A DNA stretch of 49,218 nt from Massilia mucilaginosa (lineage in GTDB: Bacteria > Pseudomonadota > Gammaproteobacteria > Burkholderiales > Burkholderiaceae_D): assembly GCF_011682145.1 (NCBI RefSeq), contig NZ_WHJH01000053.1, positions 1 through 49,218 on the forward strand, written 5' to 3'. This document shows, piece after piece, positions 17,161 through 25,597 of the stretch. A program made the translations under genes and the position numbers. Position 1 is the stretch's first letter, and each line of letters opens with the position of its first letter. The notes below the pieces were generated by a model. It saw only the letters and a list, made by a program, of their open reading frames with translations. It was not told where the DNA came from and did not search any database.

Positions 17161-18798
17161 GTGGAACGACGTACCTTCCTGAAAATCAGCAGCGGCGCCG
17201 CCGGCGTCATGCTGGTTCCCGTGTTCGGCAACGCCATCGCGGCCGAAGAGTTAATGAACCCGGTCGCCATCGCGTTCAAAAAATCGCTGGCCGACGCCGC
17301 CATGAACGCCGCCACCAAGGCCGGCGCCACCTACTGCGACGTGCGCATCGGCCGCTACCTGAACCAGTTCATCACCACGCGCGACCTGAGCGTGGAAAAC
17401 ATCGTCAACACCGAATCGTCCGGGGTGGGCGTGCGCGTGATCGCCAACGGCGCCTACGGCTTCGCTTCGACCAACGACATGTCGCCGGACAGCATCGCCG
17501 CCGCCGCGCGCCAGGCCGTCGCCATCGCGCGCGCCAACAGCAAGCTGCAAAGCGAGCCGCTGCGAATGGCGCCGGTCAAGGGCGTCGGCGAAGTCGCATG
17601 GGCCACGCCATTCACCCGCGACTGGCGCACGGTGCCCATCAAGGACAAGGCCGAGATGCTCATCGCCGCCAACAAGGCGGGCCTGGACGCCGGCGCCAGC
17701 TTCATGACCTCGACCCTGTTCCAGGTGAATCAGCAAAAGTACTTTGCCTCGACCGACGGCTCCTACATCGACCAGGACATCCACCGCCTGTGGGCGCCTT
17801 TGAGCGCCACCGCCGTCGACAAGGCCAGCAACCGGTTTCGCACGCGCGACAGCCTGGCCGCACCGGCCGGCATGGGCTACGAATACTTCGACGCGCGCCC
17901 GGCCGACAAGATCAAGGCCGCCGGCGGCGTCGCCACGCTCTACACCAAGTCCTACGACATCGTGGAAGACGCGCGCGCGGCCGGCCGCCAGGCACGCGAA
18001 AAACTCTCCGCCAAGACGGTCGAACCGGGCAAGTACGACCTGGTGCTCTCGCCCGAACACCTGTTCCTGACCATCCACGAATCGGTCGGCCACCCGACGG
18101 AGCTGGACCGGGTACTCGGCTTTGAGGCCAATTACGCCGGCACCAGCTTCGCCACGCTCGATAAATGGCAGACCAAAAAATTCAAGTTCGGCGCCGACCG
18201 GGTCAACTTCATCGCCGACAAGAACGAACCCGGTTCGCTCGGCGCGGTCGCCTACGACGATGAAGGCGTGCCGGCCAAGCGCTGGGACATCATCAAGGAC
18301 GGCGTGCTGGTGAACTACCAGGCCACGCGCGACCAGGCCCACATCATCGGCGAGAAGGAATCGCACGGCTGCTCGTACGCCGACAGCTGGAACAGCGTGC
18401 AATTCCAGCGCATGCCGAACGTGTCGCTTCAAGCAGGCAAGGAACGCCTGAGCCCCGACGAGATGATCAAGGACGTCAAGAAGGGCATCTACATCCTCGG
18501 GCGCGGTTCGTACTCGATCGACCAGCAGCGCTACAACTTCCAGTTCGGCGGCCAGCTGTACTTCGAAATCAAGAACGGCAAGATCGCCGGTCCCCTGGAA
18601 GACGTGGCCTACCAGTCCAACACCCAGGAGTTCTGGAATGCGTGCAGCGCCATCTGCGACGTGCGCGACTGGCGCATGGGCGGCTCGTTCTTCGACGGCA
18701 AAGGGCAGCCCAGCCAGGTCAGCGCGGTCTCGCACGGGTCCGCTACCACCCGTTTCAACGGCATCAACGTCATCAACACCGCCCGCAAGATCGGCTAA
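17161..18798 (+). CDS. Exported TldD-family metalloprotease, copy 2
   Basis: A 545-residue second copy of the TldD-type protein. The start is GTG at 17161, preceded by AGGAG (17150-17154, 6-base spacing); an upstream in-frame ATG lies inside the REP-like repeat and is unlikely. The N-terminus has the twin-arginine signature ERRTFLKIS, closer to the Tat consensus than copy 1, with NAIAAEE as the cleavage region. The zinc motif HESVGH is again at 306-311. Most positions match copy 1, with scattered substitutions, so the pair arose by duplication and both copies look intact. It is followed after 12 bases by the second TldE gene. Confidence 0.88.
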   Translation: MERRTFLKISSGAAGVMLVPVFGNAIAAEELMNPVAIAFKKSLADAAMNAATKAGATYCDVRIGRYLNQFITTRDLSVENIVNTESSGVGVRVIANGAYGFASTNDMSPDSIAAAARQAVAIARANSKLQSEPLRMAPVKGVGEVAWATPFTRDWRTVPIKDKAEMLIAANKAGLDAGASFMTSTLFQVNQQKYFASTDGSYIDQDIHRLWAPLSATAVDKASNRFRTRDSLAAPAGMGYEYFDARPADKIKAAGGVATLYTKSYDIVEDARAAGRQAREKLSAKTVEPGKYDLVLSPEHLFLTIHESVGHPTELDRVLGFEANYAGTSFATLDKWQTKKFKFGADRVNFIADKNEPGSLGAVAYDDEGVPAKRWDIIKDGVLVNYQATRDQAHIIGEKESHGCSYADSWNSVQFQRMPNVSLQAGKERLSPDEMIKDVKKGIYILGRGSYSIDQQRYNFQFGGQLYFEIKNGKIAGPLEDVAYQSNTQEFWNACSAICDVRDWRMGGSFFDGKGQPSQVSAVSHGSATTRFNGINVINTARKIG

Positions 18799-18803
18799 GG
18801 AGG
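18797..18803 (+). promoter_or_regulatory. Consensus ribosome binding site for TldE copy 2
   Basis: AAGGAGG overlaps the stop codon of the preceding TldD gene and lies 7 bases before the ATG at 18811. It is the strongest Shine-Dalgarno sequence in the cluster and indicates translational coupling with high expression. Confidence 0.75.
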
Positions 18804-18810
18804 CCACGCA

Positions 18811-20148
18811 ATGAAACAGTTGAACCAGGAAGAAGCAAAACGCATCTGCGACCGCGTGCTCGGGTTTTCCAAGGCGGACGAATGCCGCGTGGCGATCAGC
18901 GGCACCCGCACCGGCAATATCCGCTACGCCCAGAACAGCGTGTCCACGGCGGGCCTGAACGAAAACATGCAGATGACCGTGAGCGTCGCCTTCGGCAAGC
19001 GCCAGGGCACCGCCTCGATCAATGAGTTCGACGACAAGTCGCTCGAAAAAGCTGTGCGCCGCGCCGAAGACGTGGCCCGCCTGGCGCCCGAGAATCCGGA
19101 ATTCATGGCGGCCATCGGCAAGCAGGAATACAAGGCCTCAAACGCGTTTGCCCGCGAGACCGCCGCCATCGACCCGGAGTTCCGCGCCGAAGTGGCATCG
19201 CACAGCATTCTGGCGGGGCGCAAGAACAAGCTGGTGACGGCGGGCTTCTTTGTCGATAACACCGGTTTCGAAACCATCGCCAATTCGAACGGCGTGTTCG
19301 GCCACCACGAATTCACCAACGTCAGCTTCACCTGCACCGCGCGCACGGAAGACGGCCGCGGTTCCGGCTGGGTGACCCGTTCGGCCAACGATGTGCGCCG
19401 ATTCGACGCGCGCGAAGCGTCCGCCGTGGCCATCGAAAAGGCGCTGCGTTCGGTCGACGCCAAGGCGCTGGAACCGGGCCGCTACACCGTGATCCTGGAG
19501 CCGGCCGCCACCTCCGACCTGGTGGGGCGCATGTTCGGCGCTTTCGACGCGCGCCGCGCCGACGAGGGCCGCAGCTTCCTGTCGAAAAAAGGCGGCGGCA
19601 ATCGCCTGGGCGAAAAGCTGTTCGACGAACAGGTCAACGTGTGGGCCGACCCGTGGGACAAGGATGTGCCGGTGCGCCCCTGGGACACCGAATCGATGCT
19701 GCCGCGCGAACGCATCGACATCATCAAGAACGGCAAGATCGTCGCGCTCGATTACTCGCTGTTCTGGGCCAACAAGCAAAAGATGAAGGCGCGCGGCCGT
19801 CACGGCAACATGATCATGTCGGGCGGGTCCAAATCGCTCGATGAATTGATCGCCTCGACCAAGAAGGGCATCGTCGTCACGCGCACCTGGTACATCCGCG
19901 ACGTCGATCCGCAATCGCTGCTGCTCACGGGCCTGACGCGCGACGGCACCTTCTACGTCGAAAACGGCAAGATCAAGCATCCGGTCAAGAACTTCCGCTT
20001 CAACGAAAGCCCGGTCTCGATGCTCAACAATCTCGATGAACTGGGCAAGCCGCAGATCCTGGGCGGCGACGGCATGAACTTCCAGATGATGATCCCGCCG
20101 ATGAAAATCCGCGACTTCAACTTCACGTCGCTGTCGGACGCGGTGTAA
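18811..20148 (+). CDS. TldE/PmbA-family protein, copy 2
   Basis: A 445-residue TldE-type protein of the same length as copy 1 and alignable along its whole length (for example GNIRYAQNSVSTAGL, AFGKRQGTASINEFDD, ANSNGVFGHHE, VTRTWYIRDVDPQSLLLTGL). It has no HExxxH motif and no signal peptide. It probably pairs with the TldD copy directly upstream. Differences from copy 1 are spread along the gene, which argues for divergence after duplication with both kept under selection. The DUF4159 gene begins 13 bases after its stop. Confidence 0.86.
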   Translation: MKQLNQEEAKRICDRVLGFSKADECRVAISGTRTGNIRYAQNSVSTAGLNENMQMTVSVAFGKRQGTASINEFDDKSLEKAVRRAEDVARLAPENPEFMAAIGKQEYKASNAFARETAAIDPEFRAEVASHSILAGRKNKLVTAGFFVDNTGFETIANSNGVFGHHEFTNVSFTCTARTEDGRGSGWVTRSANDVRRFDAREASAVAIEKALRSVDAKALEPGRYTVILEPAATSDLVGRMFGAFDARRADEGRSFLSKKGGGNRLGEKLFDEQVNVWADPWDKDVPVRPWDTESMLPRERIDIIKNGKIVALDYSLFWANKQKMKARGRHGNMIMSGGSKSLDELIASTKKGIVVTRTWYIRDVDPQSLLLTGLTRDGTFYVENGKIKHPVKNFRFNESPVSMLNNLDELGKPQILGGDGMNFQMMIPPMKIRDFNFTSLSDAV

Positions 20149-20161
20149 GGCGGGCAGGGCG

Positions 20162-20782
20162 ATGCGCAACTACGATTTCTACTTCACGCGCCTGATGTAC
20201 GAGTCGGGCGACTGGGACGTGGACATCCGCATGCCCAGCAACGTGCTCAATTCGCTGGTGGAGTACACCACCCTGCGCGTCGATCCGGTCGAGCGGGTGA
20301 TCGCGCTGGCGGACGCGAAGATGCTGGAGTCGCCCTTCTGCTACCTGGCCGGGCACAAGCTGGTGCAGTTCACGCCGGCCGAGCGCAAGAATTTCGAGCG
20401 CTACGTGCGCGGCGGCGGCTTTGTCTTCGTCGACGACTGCAACCACGATATCGACGGCCTGTTCGCCAAGTCCTTCGAGTCGGAAATGGCGCGCATCTTC
20501 GGCCCGAAGGCGCTCAGGAAGATCCCCAACAACCACCCGGTGTATTCGAGCTTCTTCCAGTTCGACGGCCCGCCCAACACCGGCAATGAGCTCAATGGCT
20601 GGGGCGACGACCTGGTGCACGACTACCTCAAGGCGATTGAGATCAACGGGCGCGTGCGGGTGCTGTATTCGAACAAGGACTACGGCTGCGAGTGGGATTA
20701 CGACTTCCGCAACAAGCGCTGGCTGGTGGTCGACAATACCCGCTTTGCGGTCAATATCATTCAGTATGCTTTGGGAGCGTGA
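20162..20782 (+). CDS. DUF4159 domain protein
   Basis: A 206-residue protein of the DUF4159 type, without signal peptide or membrane segment. Typical segments are DWDVDIRMPSNVLNSLVEYT, CYLAGHKLVQFTPAERKNFERYV, GGFVFVDDCNHDIDGLF and NNHPVYSSFF. The fold is thought to resemble class I glutamine-amidotransferase-like domains, but no catalytic set was identified. In other bacteria DUF4159 is fused to or encoded next to MoxR/DUF58/BatA proteins, as here. Function unknown. The MoxR gene begins 2 bases after the stop. Confidence 0.8.
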   Translation: MRNYDFYFTRLMYESGDWDVDIRMPSNVLNSLVEYTTLRVDPVERVIALADAKMLESPFCYLAGHKLVQFTPAERKNFERYVRGGGFVFVDDCNHDIDGLFAKSFESEMARIFGPKALRKIPNNHPVYSSFFQFDGPPNTGNELNGWGDDLVHDYLKAIEINGRVRVLYSNKDYGCEWDYDFRNKRWLVVDNTRFAVNIIQYALGA

Positions 20783-20784
20783 CA

Positions 20785-21783
20785 GTGTCAGTAGCCTGGG
20801 AAGAAAAAGAAATCGCCGACCTGACGGCCAAGATCGGCGCGCTCAAGGCGAGCATGTCGAGCGTGATCATCGGGCAGGATGCAGTGATCGAATCGCTCGT
20901 CATCTGCCTGCTGGCGGGCGGCCATGCGCTGGTCGAGGGCGTACCGGGCCTGGGCAAGACCTTGCTGGTCAAGTCGCTGGCGCAAGCCACCGACCTCACA
21001 TTCCAGCGCGTGCAGTTCACGCCCGACCTGATGCCGTCCGATATCATCGGTACCGAAATCCTCGAAGAAAATCAGACTACGCGCCAGCGCCTGTTCCGCT
21101 TCCAGCCCGGCCCCGTGTTCACGCAGGTGTTGCTGGCCGACGAAATCAACCGCGCGCCGCCCAAGACCCAGTCCGCGCTGCTCGAAGCGATGCAGGAACG
21201 GGCGGTGACCTTTGCCGGCGTGACCCACGCGCTGCCAGCACCATTCTTTGTACTGGCGACGCAAAATCCGATCGAGCAGGCCGGCACCTACCCGCTGCCA
21301 GAAGCGCAGCTCGACCGCTTTTTGCTGCGCATCGACGTCGGCTACCCGAGCGAAGATGAAGAAATGATGATGGTCTCGCGCACCACCCACGCGGGCCTGC
21401 TTGATGCGCCGCAGGTGATGGATGTGGACAGCCTGCTGCGCCTGCAAAAACTGGTGCGCGATATCGAAATCGGCGAACACCTGCTGCGCTACGCCACGCG
21501 CCTGGTGCGCGCCACGCGTCCGCAGGAGTCGCGCGTTGCCGCCGTCACCAAGCATGTCGGCTGGGGCGCCGGGCCGCGCGCCGGGCAGGCACTGGTGCTG
21601 GCCGCCAAGGCGCGCGCGCTGATGCACAAGCGCCTGGCGGTAACGCGCGACGACATCGGCGCCATGCTGCTGCCGGTGCTGGCGCACCGCGTGCTGCGCA
21701 ATTTCGAGGCCGAAGCCGACGGCGTATCGATTGCCGACATCCTGCTCGCCCTGCGCGCCGAGATCCGCGCCGACAAGGATTAG
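20785..21783 (+). CDS. MoxR-family AAA+ ATPase
   Basis: A 332-residue AAA+ ATPase. Walker A GVPGLGKT is at about residues 52-59, Walker B LLADEIN near 117, followed by the MoxR signature RAPPKTQSALLEAMQER and sensor-1 ATQNPIEQAGTYPLPEAQLDRF. The start was set at GTG 20785, with GGGAG (20773-20777) 7 bases upstream; an alternative GTG at 20779 overlaps the preceding stop. MoxR proteins act as chaperone-like ATPases with VWA or DUF58 partners in assembly or activation of protein complexes, often of the cell envelope. The DUF58 partner is encoded 7 bases downstream. Confidence 0.92.
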   Translation: MSVAWEEKEIADLTAKIGALKASMSSVIIGQDAVIESLVICLLAGGHALVEGVPGLGKTLLVKSLAQATDLTFQRVQFTPDLMPSDIIGTEILEENQTTRQRLFRFQPGPVFTQVLLADEINRAPPKTQSALLEAMQERAVTFAGVTHALPAPFFVLATQNPIEQAGTYPLPEAQLDRFLLRIDVGYPSEDEEMMMVSRTTHAGLLDAPQVMDVDSLLRLQKLVRDIEIGEHLLRYATRLVRATRPQESRVAAVTKHVGWGAGPRAGQALVLAAKARALMHKRLAVTRDDIGAMLLPVLAHRVLRNFEAEADGVSIADILLALRAEIRADKD

Positions 21784-21790
21784 CCATCGC

Positions 21791-22678
21791 ATGCTGTCGA
21801 CGTCCGCGCTGCTCGCGCACACCAATGACCTGAACCTGATCATCCGCCATGTGCTGGCGGGGCTCGGTCACGGCATTCATGCGGGCCGTGAGCGCGGCGC
21901 CGGCGTCGAATTTTCCGAGTACCGCGCTTATGCGCCCGGCGACGAATGGCGCCGCATCGACTGGAAGCTTCTGGCTCGCGCCGACCGTTACTATGTGCGC
22001 GAAGCGGAGCGCGACAGCCACGTGGCAGTCTGGCTTTGGCTGGACGCCACCGCATCGATGGCGGAGCCGAGCCGCAGCGGTGTGTCCGGCCTCGACAAAC
22101 TGTGGTACGCGCGCACCATCCTGGCCTGCATCGCCGCCATCGCCCAGCGCCAGGGCGACGCCTTTGGCCTGGTCATCTGCAACGGCGAGCGCGTGCAGTT
22201 CACACCCGCCGCGCGCGGTCCGCGCCAGATGCAGCGCGTGCTGGCGCAATTGCAGCGCATCGAAGCGGGCGGCATGCTGCCCGATAGCGAGACCCTGCGC
22301 GCCAGCATGCCGTTCGTGCGCTCACCCAGCCTGGTGTTCGCCGCCAGCGATTTTCTCGACTGGCCTTCGAGCCAGGCCGAAGCCCTGCTGCGACTGCGCC
22401 GCATGCGCCACGACGTGCGCATGCTGTGCCTGCAAACGCGCGCCGAGTGCGACGCCAGTTTTCCTGCCGATTCAATCTGGCGCGATCCCGAAAACGCCGA
22501 CGGCGTGTTCCGCTTCGCACCCGATACGGTCGGCGTGTACCGCAAGAACCGCGACGAACATGTCGAGCGCATGCTGGCGCAGTGCCGTCACAACGATATT
22601 GCGGTGCTGGCCACTTGCATCGAAGATCCCTTGCCCGCCGTGCTGCGCACCTGGTTGCGCCGGGGTGCGCGCGCATGA
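21791..22678 (+). CDS. DUF58 (VWA-like) domain protein
   Basis: A 295-residue protein with the DUF58 signature GVEFSEYRAYAPGDEWRRIDW at about residues 38-58, followed by a VWA-like fold containing LDATASM (a degenerate MIDAS-type D-x-S-x-S variant) near 90 and SLVFAASDFLDW. Members pair with MoxR ATPases encoded next to them and probably serve as the substrate-binding or complex-assembly partner. Cytoplasmic; no signal peptide seen. The stop overlaps the start of the BatA-like gene (ATGA), indicating translational coupling. Confidence 0.88.
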   Translation: MLSTSALLAHTNDLNLIIRHVLAGLGHGIHAGRERGAGVEFSEYRAYAPGDEWRRIDWKLLARADRYYVREAERDSHVAVWLWLDATASMAEPSRSGVSGLDKLWYARTILACIAAIAQRQGDAFGLVICNGERVQFTPAARGPRQMQRVLAQLQRIEAGGMLPDSETLRASMPFVRSPSLVFAASDFLDWPSSQAEALLRLRRMRHDVRMLCLQTRAECDASFPADSIWRDPENADGVFRFAPDTVGVYRKNRDEHVERMLAQCRHNDIAVLATCIEDPLPAVLRTWLRRGARA

Positions 22679-23658
22679 CTGCGCTTTGGTGGCTGGGACT
22701 GGCCCTGCTGGCGTTGCCGGTGCTGTGGCACCGCCAGCGGCGCCAGCGCGTCCAGCAGGAGCCGCTGGCCACCGCGCGCTTCCTGCCGCGTACCGATCCG
22801 CAGCAACTACGCGTCTGGCGCTGGACCGAGCGCCTGCTGCTGCTGGTACGCTGCCTGCTGATCGTCGCCGTCCTGGCCTGGCTGGCCGACCTGGTGCTGC
22901 CGTGGCGGCGCGACGCGGTACTGATCCCCGCCGGTACCGATAGCGACTGGGCCGAGCGCCAGATCAGGCAGGCCGGCTTTTACGACGCCAGCTGGATCGC
23001 GGTGCCGGGCGACGATCCCTTTGCCTGGCTGGCGCGCCACGACCGCGAATGGCGCTCCGGTTCGCGCCTGCTGGTGCTAGGCAACGTGCCCATGCCCGCC
23101 GTGCCGCCACGCTCGCGCCACCAGATCGAGGTGCGCAGCAGGGCGCCGGCCTTTGCCAGGACCGAACAGCGCGTGGTCGTCGTCAGCAAGCGCGCGGCGC
23201 AGTGGCGCGCCCTGTTCGCCGCGCTCGACGGCCCGCGCCGCTACAAGGTCGACGAAACGCCTGAAGGCGCGGCTGAACTGGTGATCTGGGACGTGCCGCA
23301 AACGCCGCCCGCCGGCCTGCGCGCGCCGCTCTGGTGGGCCGCCGACGTCAAGGCGTTCCCGGAACTCGGCAAAGCGCCGCAGGTCGACGGCATTGCCTGT
23401 GCATCCAGCGTGCGTGGGCGCGTCTGGACGGCGGCGAGCTGGCCGCCGCTCGCCCCTGATGCCGCACGCGGCCTGTTCGAACACTGGCAGCGGCTGCACT
23501 ATGCGCCGCTGCCCTACACCATGCCATCGCAAACGATCGCAGCCACAGCCACGGCTGCGCCGGCGCAGTCGAGCGGCGCCTTGCGCTACCTGCTGACGCT
23601 CGTGCTGCTCGGGCTCTTTGCCATGGAACGGATACTGGCCCATGCAAGCCGACGCTGA
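22675..23658 (+). CDS. BatA-like N-terminal domain membrane protein
   Basis: A 327-residue membrane protein. The first ~80 residues match the two-helix BatA N-terminal domain: a short helix (LWWLGLALLALPVLW), a basic RRQRRQR stretch, an LATARFLP strand, then a second helix (LLLLVRCLLIVAVLAWL). The middle ~220 residues would face the periplasm and have no recognised domain. One helix near the C-terminus re-enters the membrane. Unlike full BatA it lacks a clear VWA MIDAS motif. It overlaps DUF58 by 4 bases and the next gene by 17, so the genes are tightly coupled. Confidence 0.78.
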   Translation: MTALWWLGLALLALPVLWHRQRRQRVQQEPLATARFLPRTDPQQLRVWRWTERLLLLVRCLLIVAVLAWLADLVLPWRRDAVLIPAGTDSDWAERQIRQAGFYDASWIAVPGDDPFAWLARHDREWRSGSRLLVLGNVPMPAVPPRSRHQIEVRSRAPAFARTEQRVVVVSKRAAQWRALFAALDGPRRYKVDETPEGAAELVIWDVPQTPPAGLRAPLWWAADVKAFPELGKAPQVDGIACASSVRGRVWTAASWPPLAPDAARGLFEHWQRLHYAPLPYTMPSQTIAATATAAPAQSSGALRYLLTLVLLGLFAMERILAHASRR

Positions 23659-25597
23659 CATCCTTGTCCGCTTGCGGCTCGCCGCCGTCCGCCGGCGAGC
23701 GCCGCTGTGGATCGCGGCCATCCTGCCTTGGGTGCTGCTGCAGTCGCTTCCTGGCGTCGTGGCGTGGGGTGTGTGGACGGCCTGGGATGGCCGGCGCCTG
23801 TTCTCCCGCGTAGATCGCGACTGGACCGGCTGGATCGATGCCACCGTGCCCGCGCTGGAAGACAGCACCGCGCTGCTGGCCGGCGCCACCAGCGCCATCG
23901 GCCAGCTCCAGCGCCGCCGCCTGCTGGCGCGCATCGCCACCACGCTCACCGACGACGTGCTGGCGGCCATCGCCAGGGAACGCGTGCGCTTCGATGCGCG
24001 CTGGGTCGCGTTAAGCGTGTGCGCGGCGCTGGCCTTGTTCGCATGGCGACTGGTGGAAGCCGTGCCGCCCACGCCGCACGAAGTGAAAGCCCTGATTGCA
24101 AAGCAGACCAGCGAGATTACCGTGCGCGTGACGCCGCCCAAATATACCGGTGTCGCCAAATCCGAGGGCGCGCCGCGTGAGTTGCAGGTGCCCGAGCACA
24201 GTGTCGTGGAATGGTGCCTGCGCGCGCCGCAGCCGGTCGATACGCCAATTGAGCTGAGCGACGGCCAGTCGCTCAAGATCGGCCGCGAGTGCGCGCGCTG
24301 GACCGCGACCGAATCGGTGTTCTGGCGCTGGCGCGGCGCGCGCTACAAGCTGCGCGTCATTGCCGACCAGGCGCCCGAAGTCACCTTGTCCGCGCCGCGC
24401 GAGATGATCCACACGCTCGCCCCGGATGCCGCCAGCGCCACCATCACGCTGGCGGTGCGCGACGATTACCAGGTACGGCGCGCCACCCTGCACCTGACCC
24501 TGGCGCGCGGCAGCGGCGAGAACATCCGCTTCAGCGACCGCGAACTGCCGCTGCCTGAGTCCAGCGACCCGCGCACGCGCAACTGGCACAAGCAGTGGAC
24601 GCTGGCCGAACTGGGCATGGAGCCGGGCGACGAACTGTATTTCTTCGTGCGCGCGACCGACAACGCCGAACGGCCGCACACCACCGTCTCGCCGACCTAC
24701 ACCCTGCGCCTGCCCGGACCGGTGGAAGAGGGCGACGAGTCGTCGGCGCAGCCGATGCTGGTCAAGCCCGAGAACCTGCGCAGCCAGCGCCAGATCATCA
24801 TCGACACCGAACAACTGCTGGCCGACCTGAAGGCCGCGCCAGGCATGAACCCGGCCACGGTGCGTGCGCGCAGCGAATCCATCGCCGACGACCAGGCCCA
24901 GCTGCGGCGCCGCTACGGCCAGTTCCTGGGCGAAGAGTCGACCCTGTTCGGCGGGGAAGAGCATCACGACGACGATGAAAAACACGACGTGGTCGCCGAA
25001 TTCGGCCACACGCACGACCAGGCCGAAAACGCGACCCTGTTCGACGAGTCGACCAAGAAGATCCTGCGGCGCGCCCTGAGCGCGATGTGGGACGCCGAAA
25101 AGGCCCTGCGCGCCATCACGCCGAAAACCGCGCTTGCGCCCGAGCACAAGGCGCTTGAGGCGATCAAGCAGTTGCAGCAGGCCGACCGCATCTACCTGCA
25201 CAAAACGGCCTTTGTGCCGCCGCCGCTCAAGGAAGAGATCCGCATGACCGGCGACGTTGCCGGCACCAAAAGCTACCGCCGCGAGCAGGGCACGGCGGCG
25301 GTGCCGATTCCCGACGAGCTGCGGCGCCTGATCGAAGCGCTCGATGGCGATGGCGCCTTGCCCGCCCTGTGGAGCCGCGGCGCGCACGAGTGGATTCGCG
25401 AACGCATCGCCAGCGACGAACAGCGCCTCGAAGCGCAGCGCGCCGTGCAGGATGTGGCGGACGGCTGCGCCACGTGCCGCCCGGTGCTGCGCGCCTGGCT
25501 GCGCGGCGCCATCACCCGGGCGCCGGTGCTGTTACAGGCCAAACCCGCCCCGCAAACCCCATTCACCCGCGCGCTGCGCAAGGAAGTCCCACGATGA
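23642..25597 (+). CDS. Large membrane-anchored DUF4175-like protein
   Basis: A 651-residue protein with two N-terminal membrane helices (around residues 22-45 and 118-137), followed by a long soluble region. The region starting VRVTPPKYTGVAKSEG and the later DDYQVRRATLHLTL and TLAELGMEPGDELYFFVRATDNA segments resemble the beta-sandwich repeats of DUF4175-type proteins. The C-terminal ~280 residues are helical and charged, with an HHDDDEKHD patch and possible coiled coil. Similar large proteins accompany MoxR/DUF58/BatA genes elsewhere. Role unknown; a periplasmic scaffold is plausible. It ends with an ATGA overlap with the next gene. Confidence 0.65.
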   Translation: MQADADILVRLRLAAVRRRAPLWIAAILPWVLLQSLPGVVAWGVWTAWDGRRLFSRVDRDWTGWIDATVPALEDSTALLAGATSAIGQLQRRRLLARIATTLTDDVLAAIARERVRFDARWVALSVCAALALFAWRLVEAVPPTPHEVKALIAKQTSEITVRVTPPKYTGVAKSEGAPRELQVPEHSVVEWCLRAPQPVDTPIELSDGQSLKIGRECARWTATESVFWRWRGARYKLRVIADQAPEVTLSAPREMIHTLAPDAASATITLAVRDDYQVRRATLHLTLARGSGENIRFSDRELPLPESSDPRTRNWHKQWTLAELGMEPGDELYFFVRATDNAERPHTTVSPTYTLRLPGPVEEGDESSAQPMLVKPENLRSQRQIIIDTEQLLADLKAAPGMNPATVRARSESIADDQAQLRRRYGQFLGEESTLFGGEEHHDDDEKHDVVAEFGHTHDQAENATLFDESTKKILRRALSAMWDAEKALRAITPKTALAPEHKALEAIKQLQQADRIYLHKTAFVPPPLKEEIRMTGDVAGTKSYRREQGTAAVPIPDELRRLIEALDGDGALPALWSRGAHEWIRERIASDEQRLEAQRAVQDVADGCATCRPVLRAWLRGAITRAPVLLQAKPAPQTPFTRALRKEVPR

